64,000 nucleotides of DNA from Citromicrobium bathyomarinum. Lineage in GTDB: Bacteria > Pseudomonadota > Alphaproteobacteria > Sphingomonadales > Sphingomonadaceae. Positions 51,427 through 59,844 of the stretch are shown one piece after another. The stretch spans positions 372,001 through 436,000 of the forward strand of contig NZ_JAINWL010000002.1 of NCBI RefSeq assembly GCF_021021475.1, read 5' to 3'. How positions within the stretch are numbered: the stretch's first letter is position 1; each line of letters opens with the position of its first letter. The notes under the pieces were generated by a model. It had not been told where the DNA came from, did not search any database, and was given only the letters and a program-made list of their open reading frames with translations. The translations under genes and the position numbers were made by a program.

Positions 51427-52760
51427 TGAACGGATCTCTCTCAACTCCGGTGCGCATGACGCTGGTCGGCGCGCAGCACTCGATCTTCCGGCAAGCGGCG
51501 CATATGGCGCGCGAGACGGGTGCTCTTGTCACCATGGCGGATGACGAGCGCTCGGCAATGGACCTGCTGCGTCGTGCTGGCGGGGATCTGGTGATGATCG
51601 ACGTGGCGCTGGACGTGCCCGGCTTCATTGCCGCGCTGCATGCCGAACGCATCGCTGTTCCCACGATCGCATGCGGCATCGATGCCAGTGCCCAGAGGGC
51701 TGTGGCCGCCGTGCGCGGCGGCGCGCGCGATTATCTGCCACTGCCGCCCGACCGTGACCTGATTGCTGCGGCTATCATGTCCGTCGCGCGCCCCTCTCGC
51801 CAGATGATCGGCGCGTGCGAGGCGATGCGGCAGGCGATGGAGTTTGCAACGTCCATGGCCGCCACCGCGGCACCGATTCTGATCCGGGGGGAGCCGGGGA
51901 CCGGCAAGGAAGTCATGGCCCGGCTGGTTCATGCCAGCTCTGGCAGAGCTGGCCATTTCGTGACCGTCGAGTGCCATGGCGTGTCGCCCGAAATGCTCGA
52001 ATCGGAGCTGTTCGGTCACGAGCCGGGCGCCTTCCCTGGCGCGATCGCGCGCCGGGTGGGCCGTGTGGACGAGGCGGAAGGCGGCACGATTTTCGTGCGC
52101 GGCGTCGAAGCCCTCTGCCCGACCTTGCAGGCGCGGCTACTCGACGTGCTGCAGACGAGGCAAACCGGCACGCCGGGAAGCACCCGCCAAGGCGCGCGCC
52201 TGATCACCAGTTCAACCGTCGATCTCGGCTCGCTGGTTGAGCAGGGCCGGTTCCGCGCGGACCTGCACGCCCGGCTTGGCTTAGCGGAGATCGGGATGCC
52301 GCCGCTGCGCGCCCGGGGGCAGGACATCATAGAACTCGCTCGGCATTTCGCTGCGCAGTTCGCCGACGTTTACGCGACGCCGGTGCCCGGCTTCGATGAC
52401 ACGGCAGCTCGCGTGCTTGCAGGCTATACCTGGCCCGGCAATGTCAGCGAGCTTGAGACGACCATTCATCGCGCCATCCTGCTCGCGCGATCGGGCACCA
52501 TCGGTGCCGAGGCGCTGGTGCACGCCGATGGTTCGCCGATCGAGCCTGACCGTCCGGTCGGCGAAGACGGTCTCCATGTCGAACAGCTGGTCGGCCATAC
52601 GGTCGCCGAGGTCGAACGCGAGCTGATCCTCCACACGCTGGAGCGGTGCGGCGGCAATCGGACGTCTGCCTCGTCGATCCTGGGCATTTCGGTGCGCACG
52701 ATGCGCAACAAGATCAACAGCTTCGTTCAGGCGGGCATCAGCGTCGCCCCGTCCAAGTAA
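51426..52760 (+). CDS. flbD: FlbD-type flagellar regulator with degenerate sigma-54 activation domain
   Basis: 444 residues, co-linear with Caulobacter FlbD: pseudo-receiver (VMIDVALDVPGFIAALHAER, ARDYLPLPPD), AAA+ domain and Fis-type helix-turn-helix (CGGNRTSASSILGISVRTMR). Walker A GEPGTGKE (155-162) is kept. The sigma-54 contact loop reads GAFPGA (201-206) instead of GAFTGA, the Walker B Asp-Glu are Arg225-Gly226 in GGTIFVRGVEAL, and the sensor II Arg of WPGNVREL is Ser341. Finger arginines (FRADLHARL) remain. It should bind DNA but hardly hydrolyse ATP or remodel sigma-54, so it may act as a classical activator or repressor. FliX, its known partner, is at 41815. Confidence 0.88.
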   Translation: MNGSLSTPVRMTLVGAQHSIFRQAAHMARETGALVTMADDERSAMDLLRRAGGDLVMIDVALDVPGFIAALHAERIAVPTIACGIDASAQRAVAAVRGGARDYLPLPPDRDLIAAAIMSVARPSRQMIGACEAMRQAMEFATSMAATAAPILIRGEPGTGKEVMARLVHASSGRAGHFVTVECHGVSPEMLESELFGHEPGAFPGAIARRVGRVDEAEGGTIFVRGVEALCPTLQARLLDVLQTRQTGTPGSTRQGARLITSSTVDLGSLVEQGRFRADLHARLGLAEIGMPPLRARGQDIIELARHFAAQFADVYATPVPGFDDTAARVLAGYTWPGNVSELETTIHRAILLARSGTIGAEALVHADGSPIEPDRPVGEDGLHVEQLVGHTVAEVERELILHTLERCGGNRTSASSILGISVRTMRNKINSFVQAGISVAPSK

Positions 52761-52786
52761 TACCCTCGTAACAGGTCGCCCGTGCC

Positions 52787-54892
52787 ATGCCCCAGAATCT
52801 GACCAGCTTCCTCGAACGCATCGGTGCCAACCGCGATCTCGCGCTGGCGATCGGTGTGATCGGCATCATTGCGATGCTGATCCTGCCGATGCCGGCGTGG
52901 TTGCTCGATTTCGGGCTCGCGATCTCGATCACGCTGTCGGTGATGATCCTGATGACCTCGCTGTTCATCGAGAAGCCGCTGCAGCTTTCGGCATTTCCGA
53001 CGATCCTGCTGATCGCGACCATGCTGCGCCTGGGCCTGAACCTCGCCTCGACCCGGCTGATCCTGGGCCACGGGCACGAAGGGCCACAGGCCGCAGGCGG
53101 CGTGATCGGCGCTTTCGGGCAGTTCCTGATCGGCGGCGAGACCGTCATCGGCCTCACCATCTTCATCATCCTGGTGGTGATCAACTTCGTCGTCATCACC
53201 AAGGGCGCCGGGCGCATCGCGGAGGTCGCCGCGCGTTTCAGCCTCGATGCGATGCCGGGCAAGCAGATGGCGATCGATGCCGATCTTGGCGCGGGGATGA
53301 TCAACGAGGAACAGGCGCGTGCGCGGCGTCAGGAGCTGGAGGCGGAAAGCGGCTTCTTCGGCGCGATGGACGGTGCCTCAAAGTTCGTGAAGGGCGATGC
53401 CATCGCCGGGCTGCTGATCACCGCGATCAACGTGATCGTCGGGCTGATCGTCGGCGTGGCGATCCACGGCGTCGAGTTCGGCGAAGCCTTCACCACTTAT
53501 ACTCTGCTGACGGTCGGTGACGGACTGGTCAGCCAGATTCCGGCGCTGATCGTCTCGACCGCTGCGGGCCTGCTCGTCTCGAAGGGCGGTATGTCGGGCA
53601 AGACCGGCAATGCTCTGGGCGAACAGCTGGGCCGTTATCCCAAGGCGTTCGCCATGGTGTCCGTGCTGATGGGGGCGTTCGCGCTGCTGCCCGGTTTCCC
53701 CTTTCTGCCCTTCGCCTTCGTGTCCGCCGCCAGCGGCTATTACGGCTGGTGGGCCAGCCGCAAGCACAAGCAGCAGCTTGCGCACGAACAGGCCGAGAAG
53801 GCCCAGGCCGAGATCGCTTCGGCCGAATCCGAGGAACCCATCGCCAATACTATCGCAATCGACGCGGTGCGGGTTGAGCTGGGCTATGGCCTGCTGCCGA
53901 TCATCAAGGGTTCGGCCGCCGAGCCGCGGCTCGACGATCAGGTGCGCGCGCTGCGCCGCCAGATGGCGACCGATTACGGCTTCGTGCTGCCTGCGGTGCG
54001 GATCATCGACAATATGGGGCTGGGCGCGCACGACTACCGCGTCTTCATCCGCGAGACCGAGGTCGCGGCGGGCGAGCTGCGGCTCGACAAGCTGATGGTG
54101 ATTAACCCGGGCGGCGGCGATGTCGGCCTGCCGGGCGACCCTGCGCAGGAGCCGGTGTTCGGCCTGCCCGCGCTGTGGATCGATCGCGAACTGCGGGACG
54201 AGGCGGGCCTGCGCAATCTGACCGTGGTCGACTGCGGCACCATCGTCACCACCCATCTGGCGGAACTGGTGAAGGACAATATCGCCGAGCTTCTGTCGTA
54301 CACCGAAACGCAGAAACTGCTGAACGAGGTGCATACCGACGCGGAGAAACTGGTCGCCGACCTGGTGCCTGCGAAGATCAGCATCTCGGGCATCCAGCGG
54401 ATCCTGCAGAACCTGCTCGCCGAAGGGGTCTCCGTGCGCGACATGGCGACCATTCTGGAAGCGATCGCGGAGACCGCTCCGCTGACCCAGAACCTGACCC
54501 AGATCACCGAGCACGTCCGCGCCCGGCTGGCCCGGCAGATTTCCGCCCAGCAGACCCGCGACGGCTACATCCCGATCCTGACCCTGTCGCCCGACTGGGA
54601 CCAGCAATTTGCCGAGAGCATCATCGGGGAAGGGGACGAACGTCACCTCGCGATGGCTCCATCCAACCTGCAGCGCTTCATCACCCAGGTGCGTGAACTC
54701 TACGACACGCTGGCCGCGAGGAACGAGATTCCGTGTCTTCTCGTCAGCCCGTCGATCCGCCCGTTCGTGCGCTCGATCATCGAACGCGTGCGCCCTGCGA
54801 CCGTGGTTCTCTCGCAAAACGAGATCCATCCGCGCACCCGCGTTCGTTCGGTTGGCAGCATCGGTCAACAAAATGTGCTCGAAGCGCCCTGA
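52787..54892 (+). CDS. flhA: Flagellar export-gate protein FlhA
   Basis: 701 residues: eight membrane helices in the first 330 residues (LDFGLAISITLSVMILMTSL, FPTILLIATMLRLGLNLAST), the FHIPEP-type signature region (RIAEVAARFSLDAMPGKQMA, IDADLGAGMINEEQARARR) and the four-part cytoplasmic domain (FVLPAVRIIDNMGLGAHDY, TVVDCGTIVTTHLAELVKDN, ISGIQRILQNLLAEGVSVRD). The ring that docks export chaperones. 26 nt after flbD. Confidence 0.96.
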   Translation: MPQNLTSFLERIGANRDLALAIGVIGIIAMLILPMPAWLLDFGLAISITLSVMILMTSLFIEKPLQLSAFPTILLIATMLRLGLNLASTRLILGHGHEGPQAAGGVIGAFGQFLIGGETVIGLTIFIILVVINFVVITKGAGRIAEVAARFSLDAMPGKQMAIDADLGAGMINEEQARARRQELEAESGFFGAMDGASKFVKGDAIAGLLITAINVIVGLIVGVAIHGVEFGEAFTTYTLLTVGDGLVSQIPALIVSTAAGLLVSKGGMSGKTGNALGEQLGRYPKAFAMVSVLMGAFALLPGFPFLPFAFVSAASGYYGWWASRKHKQQLAHEQAEKAQAEIASAESEEPIANTIAIDAVRVELGYGLLPIIKGSAAEPRLDDQVRALRRQMATDYGFVLPAVRIIDNMGLGAHDYRVFIRETEVAAGELRLDKLMVINPGGGDVGLPGDPAQEPVFGLPALWIDRELRDEAGLRNLTVVDCGTIVTTHLAELVKDNIAELLSYTETQKLLNEVHTDAEKLVADLVPAKISISGIQRILQNLLAEGVSVRDMATILEAIAETAPLTQNLTQITEHVRARLARQISAQQTRDGYIPILTLSPDWDQQFAESIIGEGDERHLAMAPSNLQRFITQVRELYDTLAARNEIPCLLVSPSIRPFVRSIIERVRPATVVLSQNEIHPRTRVRSVGSIGQQNVLEAP

Positions 54893-54906
54893 TCGCTTTC
54901 ATCATC

Positions 54907-54913
54907 CTATAAT
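54907..54913 (+). promoter_or_regulatory. CTATAAT promoter element P9 (fliK-flgD)
   Basis: Perfect CTATAAT 33 nt before the fliK ATG, giving a leader of about 26 nt with AAAGGA near its end. The -35 position reads CGCCCT. Confidence 0.6.
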
Positions 54914-54945
54914 GCTCTTAGGCGCCCCCCGGGCGAAAGGACCGC

Positions 54946-56487
54946 ATGACCCAACTCCTCTCGCTTGTTCCCGGCAACAGCTCCCCTTCTGGATTGTCTG
55001 GGGGCGCCACCCCATTCCCTTCGCAAGGCCCCTCCTTCGCGGCATTGCTGACTGCGCCTTCGTCGCAGCAGGCGACGCAACTGAGCGGGTTTGCAGGCCT
55101 GCGCAATATGCCGGGCATGATCCTCGACGGTAGCCAGCAGCTTGCGCGCCCTGGTGTGATCCCGGGCCAGCTCGCCGCTGCGTCCGGCATGGCGGGCCAG
55201 ACATTGATGCCCGATCCCGCAATGCCGCCGGTGGCGACCCTTGTCGCGGCCGACGTGTCTGCCCAGCCGGTCGATGCGCCGCCCGCCGATAATCCCGGGC
55301 AGAGCGCCATCCAACTCGCCGATCTCCAGCCTTCGCCGGATGGCGAGCGCTTGCCGACGTCGCTGGGCGTCCAGGCCGAGGGGGACAGCCCCGCGATTGC
55401 GCCGGATGAACAGGTGCGCGATGCGGAGCCCGTCTCGCAGCCCAACCCTGCCCGCCCAGATCCGATCTCGCAGCCGATTGCGCAATCGGTTGCGCAACCG
55501 ATTGTGCGGGCAACGCCCGAGCAGGCTCTCGAACAGCCCGCCCCGCCTGTCGGTGAAAACACCGACACCGCGATCGAACAGGTGCCCGTTCACACGGATG
55601 CTGAGCCTGTGCCGGTCGATCAGCCCGAGAGCGATCCCGACGTCGTCCCGAGCGCGGATGATATGCCGGAGACGGCGGATGGGGTCGTTGTGGCGATGCC
55701 CGCAGATGCTGTGGCCGAGGCGGTCCCTGCGTCCCCTGCGCGGCAGCCTTCTGTGGTTTCGGATGAACCCACGGCGGACGATATTGCTCAGGACGACAGC
55801 AACATTCCGGTGTCCGCTCGTGACGCTCGCCAGGCGCCCGATGCCGCTGCGCCCCGCTCCACGGCGGCCCAGGCACCTGAAAACGGTAACACCGGCGATT
55901 TTGCCCAGCTCGTGAAAGAGAATGGCGCAGATGCCGCCGCCCCTGCAAGTGAAGGCGGGGAGGGCACGGCTGACATGCTGGCCCAGACCCGGCTTGATCC
56001 TGCCAAGCCGGCTCTAGACACCGTCAGGCCCGCCGCCTCGGTTCCCGGAACCGTCTCCGCCCGGCCGGGCGAGATCGGGCATCAGCTTGGCGTCGAGATC
56101 GCCCGGCGCAGCCTCGATGGCAAGGATAGCCTGACCATTCGCCTCGATCCTGCGGAAATGGGCGAGATTCATATCCGCCTGCAGTTCGACGACAAGGGCA
56201 CGATGCGGGCGCATGTGACCGCAGAGAGCGCCGCGGCGCTGGATATGCTGCGGCGCGATAGTGGCGATCTGGTCCGTGCGCTGGGCGATGCTGGCGTGCG
56301 TACCGATGGCCAATCCTTCCAGTTCGAGGCGCGCAGCCAGGGCCGCGGCGACCAGCAGGGCCAGCAGAACCGCCCCGAAACTCCTTCCGGTGCGAACACC
56401 GCACAATCCGAAACCGAGGGCGATGACGGCGCGCAGCCAGCCCGCGCGAAGCGCCTCGGTAGCGGAAGCCTAGATCTCTTCGCTTGA
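54946..56487 (+). CDS. fliK: Flagellar hook-length control protein FliK
   Basis: 513 residues. A long low-complexity, Ala/Pro/Asp-rich N-terminal ruler part (about 1-370) and the conserved C-terminal domain IARRSLDGKDSLTIRLDPAE, MGEIHIRLQFDDKGTMRAHV, LDMLRRDSGDLVRALGDAGV. It measures hook length and triggers the FlhB switch. The N-terminal half contains internal repeats such as PIAQSVAQPI. Eleven nt before flgD. Confidence 0.88.
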   Translation: MTQLLSLVPGNSSPSGLSGGATPFPSQGPSFAALLTAPSSQQATQLSGFAGLRNMPGMILDGSQQLARPGVIPGQLAAASGMAGQTLMPDPAMPPVATLVAADVSAQPVDAPPADNPGQSAIQLADLQPSPDGERLPTSLGVQAEGDSPAIAPDEQVRDAEPVSQPNPARPDPISQPIAQSVAQPIVRATPEQALEQPAPPVGENTDTAIEQVPVHTDAEPVPVDQPESDPDVVPSADDMPETADGVVVAMPADAVAEAVPASPARQPSVVSDEPTADDIAQDDSNIPVSARDARQAPDAAAPRSTAAQAPENGNTGDFAQLVKENGADAAAPASEGGEGTADMLAQTRLDPAKPALDTVRPAASVPGTVSARPGEIGHQLGVEIARRSLDGKDSLTIRLDPAEMGEIHIRLQFDDKGTMRAHVTAESAAALDMLRRDSGDLVRALGDAGVRTDGQSFQFEARSQGRGDQQGQQNRPETPSGANTAQSETEGDDGAQPARAKRLGSGSLDLFA

Positions 56488-56497
56488 GGACCAAGAC

Positions 56498-57163
56498 ATG
56501 ACAGTAATTTCCTCGATGACGTCCGGCGTGCAGGGCAATGGCGCCGGCGGTGCGGCGGGAGCCGAACTGAACGCCAATTTCGACATGTTCCTGAAACTGC
56601 TGACCACGCAGATGCAGAACCAGGATCCGCTCGATCCGATGGAAACCTCCGAATATACCCAGCAGTTGACGCAGTATTCGCAGGTCGAGCAGTCGATCCA
56701 GCAGACCGCCGCGCTAAAGGATATTCTCTCTGCGCTTTCGACACAGGATATCGCCCAGTCGGCGAACTTCCTGGGCCAGCGCGCGGAACTCGACAGCAGC
56801 ACCGCCGGCCTCTCTGGGGAAACGCCCGCGCAGTGGGCCTGGTCTGCCGATCGCCCGATCCAGAGCCTGACCGCGACCATTACCGATGCGCGCGGAAGCG
56901 TGGTCGAAACGCGCGAACTCGATCCGGCGACCGCTGGCAATTTTGTGTGGGATGGTTCGCTTACCGGCGGTGGCTCGGCCTCGGAGGGGGCCTATACGCT
57001 CTCGCTCAGTGCGGTCGACGGCGCAGGGCAGGACGTGCCGGTGGGCGTTCGCAGCACCGGTGTCATCGACGAGGTGGTGACGCGCAATGGCGCGGTGTTG
57101 CTGGGCATCAACGGCCTGAACTTCCCTGCCTCCGTGCTGGCTCGGGTGGTCGCAGGTCAATAA
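56498..57163 (+). CDS. flgD: Flagellar hook cap protein FlgD
   Basis: 221 residues: NFDMFLKLLTTQMQNQDPLD, PMETSEYTQQLTQYSQVEQS and a C-terminal FlgD Ig-like/Tudor region (DPATAGNFVWDGSLTGGG, GAYTLSLSAVDGAGQDVP). Scaffold for hook polymerisation; flgE, usually next, is not found here. Last protein gene of the P9 operon. Confidence 0.95.
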   Translation: MTVISSMTSGVQGNGAGGAAGAELNANFDMFLKLLTTQMQNQDPLDPMETSEYTQQLTQYSQVEQSIQQTAALKDILSALSTQDIAQSANFLGQRAELDSSTAGLSGETPAQWAWSADRPIQSLTATITDARGSVVETRELDPATAGNFVWDGSLTGGGSASEGAYTLSLSAVDGAGQDVPVGVRSTGVIDEVVTRNGAVLLGINGLNFPASVLARVVAGQ

Positions 57164-57200
57164 AGATTGTGCGAGCGCGTCCCTGCGCCCGCGCAATCCT

Positions 57201-57207
57201 CTATAAT
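57201..57207 (+). promoter_or_regulatory. CTATAAT promoter element P10 (orphan; leads to a small RNA)
   Basis: Perfect CTATAAT 37 nt after the flgD stop with no plus-strand protein gene behind it. It precedes a structured stretch ending in an intrinsic terminator. The -35 position reads GTCCCT. Confidence 0.6.
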
Positions 57208-57213
57208 GTAACA

Positions 57214-57331
57214 AGGTCGGCAGTTTCCCAGTCTCCCTCTGCCAGGCCTGACTTCCGGGGCACTCTCCACCTCCCTCTTGCGGCGTAGAGATGCGGTTCC
57301 GTCTCTCGCCCGCCCCGGAGGTCAATTTTTT
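57214..57331 (+). ncRNA. Candidate flagellar small RNA with intrinsic terminator
   Basis: About 118 nt from the expected start 7 nt after P10. Stem 1: GGCAG (57219-57223) with CTGCC (57239-57243), loop rich in C and T. Stem 2: TGACTTCCGGGGC (57249-57261) with GCCCCGGAGGTCA (57312-57324), 13 bp with one G-T pair, enclosing AGAGA/TCTCT (57287-57291, 57302-57306). It ends A then TTTTTT (57326-57331), a good terminator. The single-stranded part between the arms includes CTCCACCTCCCTCTTG, an anti-Shine-Dalgarno motif, as known in CcsR/cuckoo-type alphaproteobacterial sRNAs. TCCCTCTTG (57272-57280) can pair with 8 of 9 bases at the flagellin ribosome binding site. No coding potential is apparent. 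Confidence 0.62.
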
Positions 57332-57504
57332 CATTCTTTTGCAGACAATGCCACCGGATTGCCGGGCGATGACCGCGTGCAATTTTGCGCCGCTCGTTCG
57401 CCCGTGCCCGTGGCCGCGCTGACCCTGTGCAAGTCTGAGATCTGGGCCCCGGATCGACCTTGTTCGACAGCAACCTGGGCTGCCCCGCGACAGACGCCTC
57501 GCAG
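57332..57504. other. Non-coding remainder between the sRNA candidate and the next gene
   Basis: The gap between flgD and the next gene is 341 bp. The first part holds P10 and the sRNA candidate. In the remaining 173 bp I see no ribosome binding site, conserved reading frame, dyad with T-run or promoter element. Confidence 0.5.
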
Positions 57505-57918
57505 TCAGTGAAGGTAGGACTGCCGCCTCCGGCCCAGCTCGCGCGCATGCGCGCAGACTATGCACAGCTCGGCGTATACGCGATCCCACAATGCCAGGAC
57601 GATCCTGAGCGGTTCATCAGCATTGAGCTGGTCGATGATCACCGCTGCCTCAGGCTCGGGCTCCAGCTGGAAGCGGGTCGGAAAGGCGCCCCCGATCTCT
57701 TCTTCGGGCATGGTGCCCGGCACGGCAAGGCGGGCCGACATGATGTAGCCGAGCAGGATATCCGCGCCGTAGGCATCGAGCATGACCTGGCCCGACTGCG
57801 GGGCATTGGGTCGATCTATCAGAATCAAGGCCCCACCGGGATGGGGCTCTACGCTGATCCGCACGACTTCCCCGTAGGGATCGGCAATTTCGCGAATGCG
57901 GGGAAAGTTCGTCGCCAA
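57505..57918 (-). CDS. Unrecognised protein downstream of flagellin
   Basis: 137 residues, TTG start with a weak ribosome binding site. Beta-rich first half (PYGEVVRISVEPHPGGALIL, SGQVMLDAYGADILLGYIMS), then FPTRFQLEPEPEAAVIID and a helical end (PLRIVLALWDRVYAELCIVC, AHARELGRRR). No signal peptide or membrane helix. Base usage is like neighbouring genes and the frame is clean, so it is probably real. It starts 80 nt after the flagellin terminator on the same strand. I do not recognise the family; a role in flagellin or filament biology is suggested only by place. Confidence 0.55.
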   Translation of the reverse strand: MATNFPRIREIADPYGEVVRISVEPHPGGALILIDRPNAPQSGQVMLDAYGADILLGYIMSARLAVPGTMPEEEIGGAFPTRFQLEPEPEAAVIIDQLNADEPLRIVLALWDRVYAELCIVCAHARELGRRRQSYLH

Positions 57919-57997
57919 GGGTACTGATACCTGCCTGATGTTCTTGCTGCCGCATTCGGCAGCGTCGGCGGCGCTTCATGCATCGCGCGACGGGAAA

Positions 57998-58027
57998 ACA
58001 AAAGGGGCCGGACTTGCGCCCGGCCCC
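57998..58027 (-). terminator. Intrinsic terminator of the flagellin gene
   Basis: On the minus strand GGGGCCGG (58027-58020) pairs with CCGGCCCC (58011-58004), followed by TTTTGTTTT. It lies 43 nt after the flagellin stop. Confidence 0.85.
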
Positions 58028-58069
58028 AGGTGGCCTTCCCCCCGGAAGGGGAAAGACTTCGTCGACCGA

Positions 58070-58897
58070 TTAACGGAAGAGCGAAGTGATCGTCTGCGGC
58101 GCCTGGTTGGCGATCGACAGAGCCTGGACACCCAGCTGCTGCTTGACCTGCAGGGCCTGCAGCTTGGCCGATTCCTTGGCCAGATCGGCATCGACGAGGT
58201 TGCCGATACCGCTCTCGATCACGTCGGACAGCTTGCTGTTGAACGACAGCTGCCCTTCGATCTTGCGCGAAGCCGAACCCAGAGTGCTCAGCGTCGACGT
58301 CACCGTGGCGGTCACGGTGGCGATTTCGGTCAGTGCAGTATCGGCATCGGCTTTGGTGCCGAGGCCGGTACCAAGGGCGGTGGTGACGTTGGTATCGAAG
58401 GCCTGGTTGGCCACGCCGATCGTGCTCGTCGTATCGAGCGACTGCAGCGCGGAAACCTTGCCGGTCGAGGTCGCGTCATCCTTCAGAACGTTCGTGCCGT
58501 TGAACTCCGACGAAGCGATGATCGTGGTGATCTGCTCCTTCAGAGCCGTGTAGTCGGCGTTGATCGCGGTACGGCTTTCAGCATCCAGGCCGTCATCTGC
58601 CGCCTGAATAGCCTTGGCCTTCATCTGATTGAGGACGTCGGAGATCTGCTCCGCACCCGCAATCGCCACATCGACGGTGCTCTTACCCCGGTTGAGCGAG
58701 GAATTGACCGCCGAGAGACCACCCACGTCGCCGCGGAGAGACTGTGCAATCGTGAACGATGCCGAATCGTCCTTGGTCGATGCGACGTTCAGGCCGGTGT
58801 TGATACGGCTCTGAACCTGCGACAGACCCTTGTTGGTCTGGTTCAGGCTCTGCAGAGCAGCCATCGCGCCGGTGTTGGTATTGACTGAGAACGCCAT
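58070..58897 (-). CDS. fliC: Flagellin
   Basis: 275 residues, short as in Caulobacter flagellins: N-terminal D0/D1 (FSVNTNTGAMAALQSLNQTN, VQSRINTGLNVASTKDDSAS), a small Thr/Ala-rich variable core and C-terminal D1/D0 (LVDADLAKESAKLQALQVKQ, LGVQALSIANQAPQTITSLF). Only flagellin gene in the window. AAGGAA precedes the ATG. Its upstream region lacks a perfect CTATAAT; CAGAAT near 58995 on the minus strand and GGCAAAAATATCTGCC near 59030-59045 are the nearest relatives, so its control may differ. FlaF and the sRNA candidate are likely regulators. Confidence 0.95.
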   Translation of the reverse strand: MAFSVNTNTGAMAALQSLNQTNKGLSQVQSRINTGLNVASTKDDSASFTIAQSLRGDVGGLSAVNSSLNRGKSTVDVAIAGAEQISDVLNQMKAKAIQAADDGLDAESRTAINADYTALKEQITTIIASSEFNGTNVLKDDATSTGKVSALQSLDTTSTIGVANQAFDTNVTTALGTGLGTKADADTALTEIATVTATVTSTLSTLGSASRKIEGQLSFNSKLSDVIESGIGNLVDADLAKESAKLQALQVKQQLGVQALSIANQAPQTITSLFR

Positions 58898-59060
58898 TTT
58901 TCATTTCCTTCTTGGATAGGCGAACCGCATTCTGCGGTCCCGGCCAGAAGCGCTGGCCACGACGCACAACAAAAACTGCGGTGCGCCTTTCATTCTGGAA
59001 AGAAATGGCACCCCATCCCAAGCGGATCGGCAGATATTTTTGCCGTTCCGCGCCGCCGTC

Positions 59061-59822
59061 TCAGAACGGGAACAGCGCTTCGTAGATCTGCTGGCCCCAG
59101 CGCGCCTGCTGCACATCGGTTAGCTGGCCGCGTCCGCCATAGCTGATCCGCGCCTCGGCGATCTTGCCGTGCTGGATGGTGTTGCCCTTGGCGATGTCCT
59201 GCGGTCGCACGATGCCGGTCACGATCAGTTCGCGCAGCTCGAAATTGACGCGCATCTCCTGCCGTCCGCGGATCACCAGATTGCCGTTGGGCAGCACGTC
59301 GGTGACGATCGCCGCCATCGTCATGTTGATCGTCTCGCTGCGGGTGGTGCTCCCCTGACCGCCCGAGGCCGAGTTCGACGTTGCATCGACCGCCTGTGCA
59401 GGATTGCCGGGGAGGAGGTCCTGCAGGCCGAGCAGGGCGCCGATACCCATGCTTTCCGAGCCACTGCGAGAGCGCGAGGTCGAATTGCCGAACTCGGCCT
59501 TGTCGGCGATGTTGATCTCGACCGTCAGGATGTCGCCCACGCGCGAGGCGCGCTGATCCTGAAACAGTTCGCCAGCGCCGGCGCGAAACAGCGAGGCGTT
59601 GGGGGCCTGAGCTTGGGCAGGAGCTTGCGGAGCGGGCGCGGTCGGCACGGTTCCACGCATCCGGACTGGGTCCGTGCTTGCGATGGACGGCTCGTAAGCA
59701 GGGGTGGTGTAGGCCTCTACCGGCGACATGGACGGTGCCTTGCCGACATTCTTGAGGCGATCGATCGTGCCGCAACCCGACAGCAGCGACGCCGTAACGG
59801 CGATCGTAACGACTTTTTTCAT
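59061..59822 (-). CDS. flgH: Flagellar L-ring lipoprotein FlgH
   Basis: 253 residues from the ATG with AAGGAA upstream. Lipoprotein signal KKVVTIAVTASLLSGC (lipobox LLSGC), then SLFRAGAGELFQDQRASRVG, DILTVEINIADKAEFGNSTS and the C-terminal LIVTGIVRPQDIAKGNTIQH, GKIAEARISYGGRGQL. Outer-membrane L-ring. Last gene of flgF-flgG-flgA-flgH. Confidence 0.95.
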   Translation of the reverse strand: MKKVVTIAVTASLLSGCGTIDRLKNVGKAPSMSPVEAYTTPAYEPSIASTDPVRMRGTVPTAPAPQAPAQAQAPNASLFRAGAGELFQDQRASRVGDILTVEINIADKAEFGNSTSRSRSGSESMGIGALLGLQDLLPGNPAQAVDATSNSASGGQGSTTRSETINMTMAAIVTDVLPNGNLVIRGRQEMRVNFELRELIVTGIVRPQDIAKGNTIQHGKIAEARISYGGRGQLTDVQQARWGQQIYEALFPF

Positions 59823-59844
59823 CTGAGTTTCCTTGGCTTGTGGC

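Noticed and set aside
57278-57511. Plus-strand 77-codon frame in the gap after flgD
   Set aside because: It starts inside the terminator stem of the sRNA candidate, has no ribosome binding site and no recognisable protein pattern.
59027-59046. Possible sigma-54 site upstream of flagellin (GGCAAAAATATCTGCC)
   Set aside because: The GG to GC distance is 11 instead of 10, and the consensus TGGCAC is absent.
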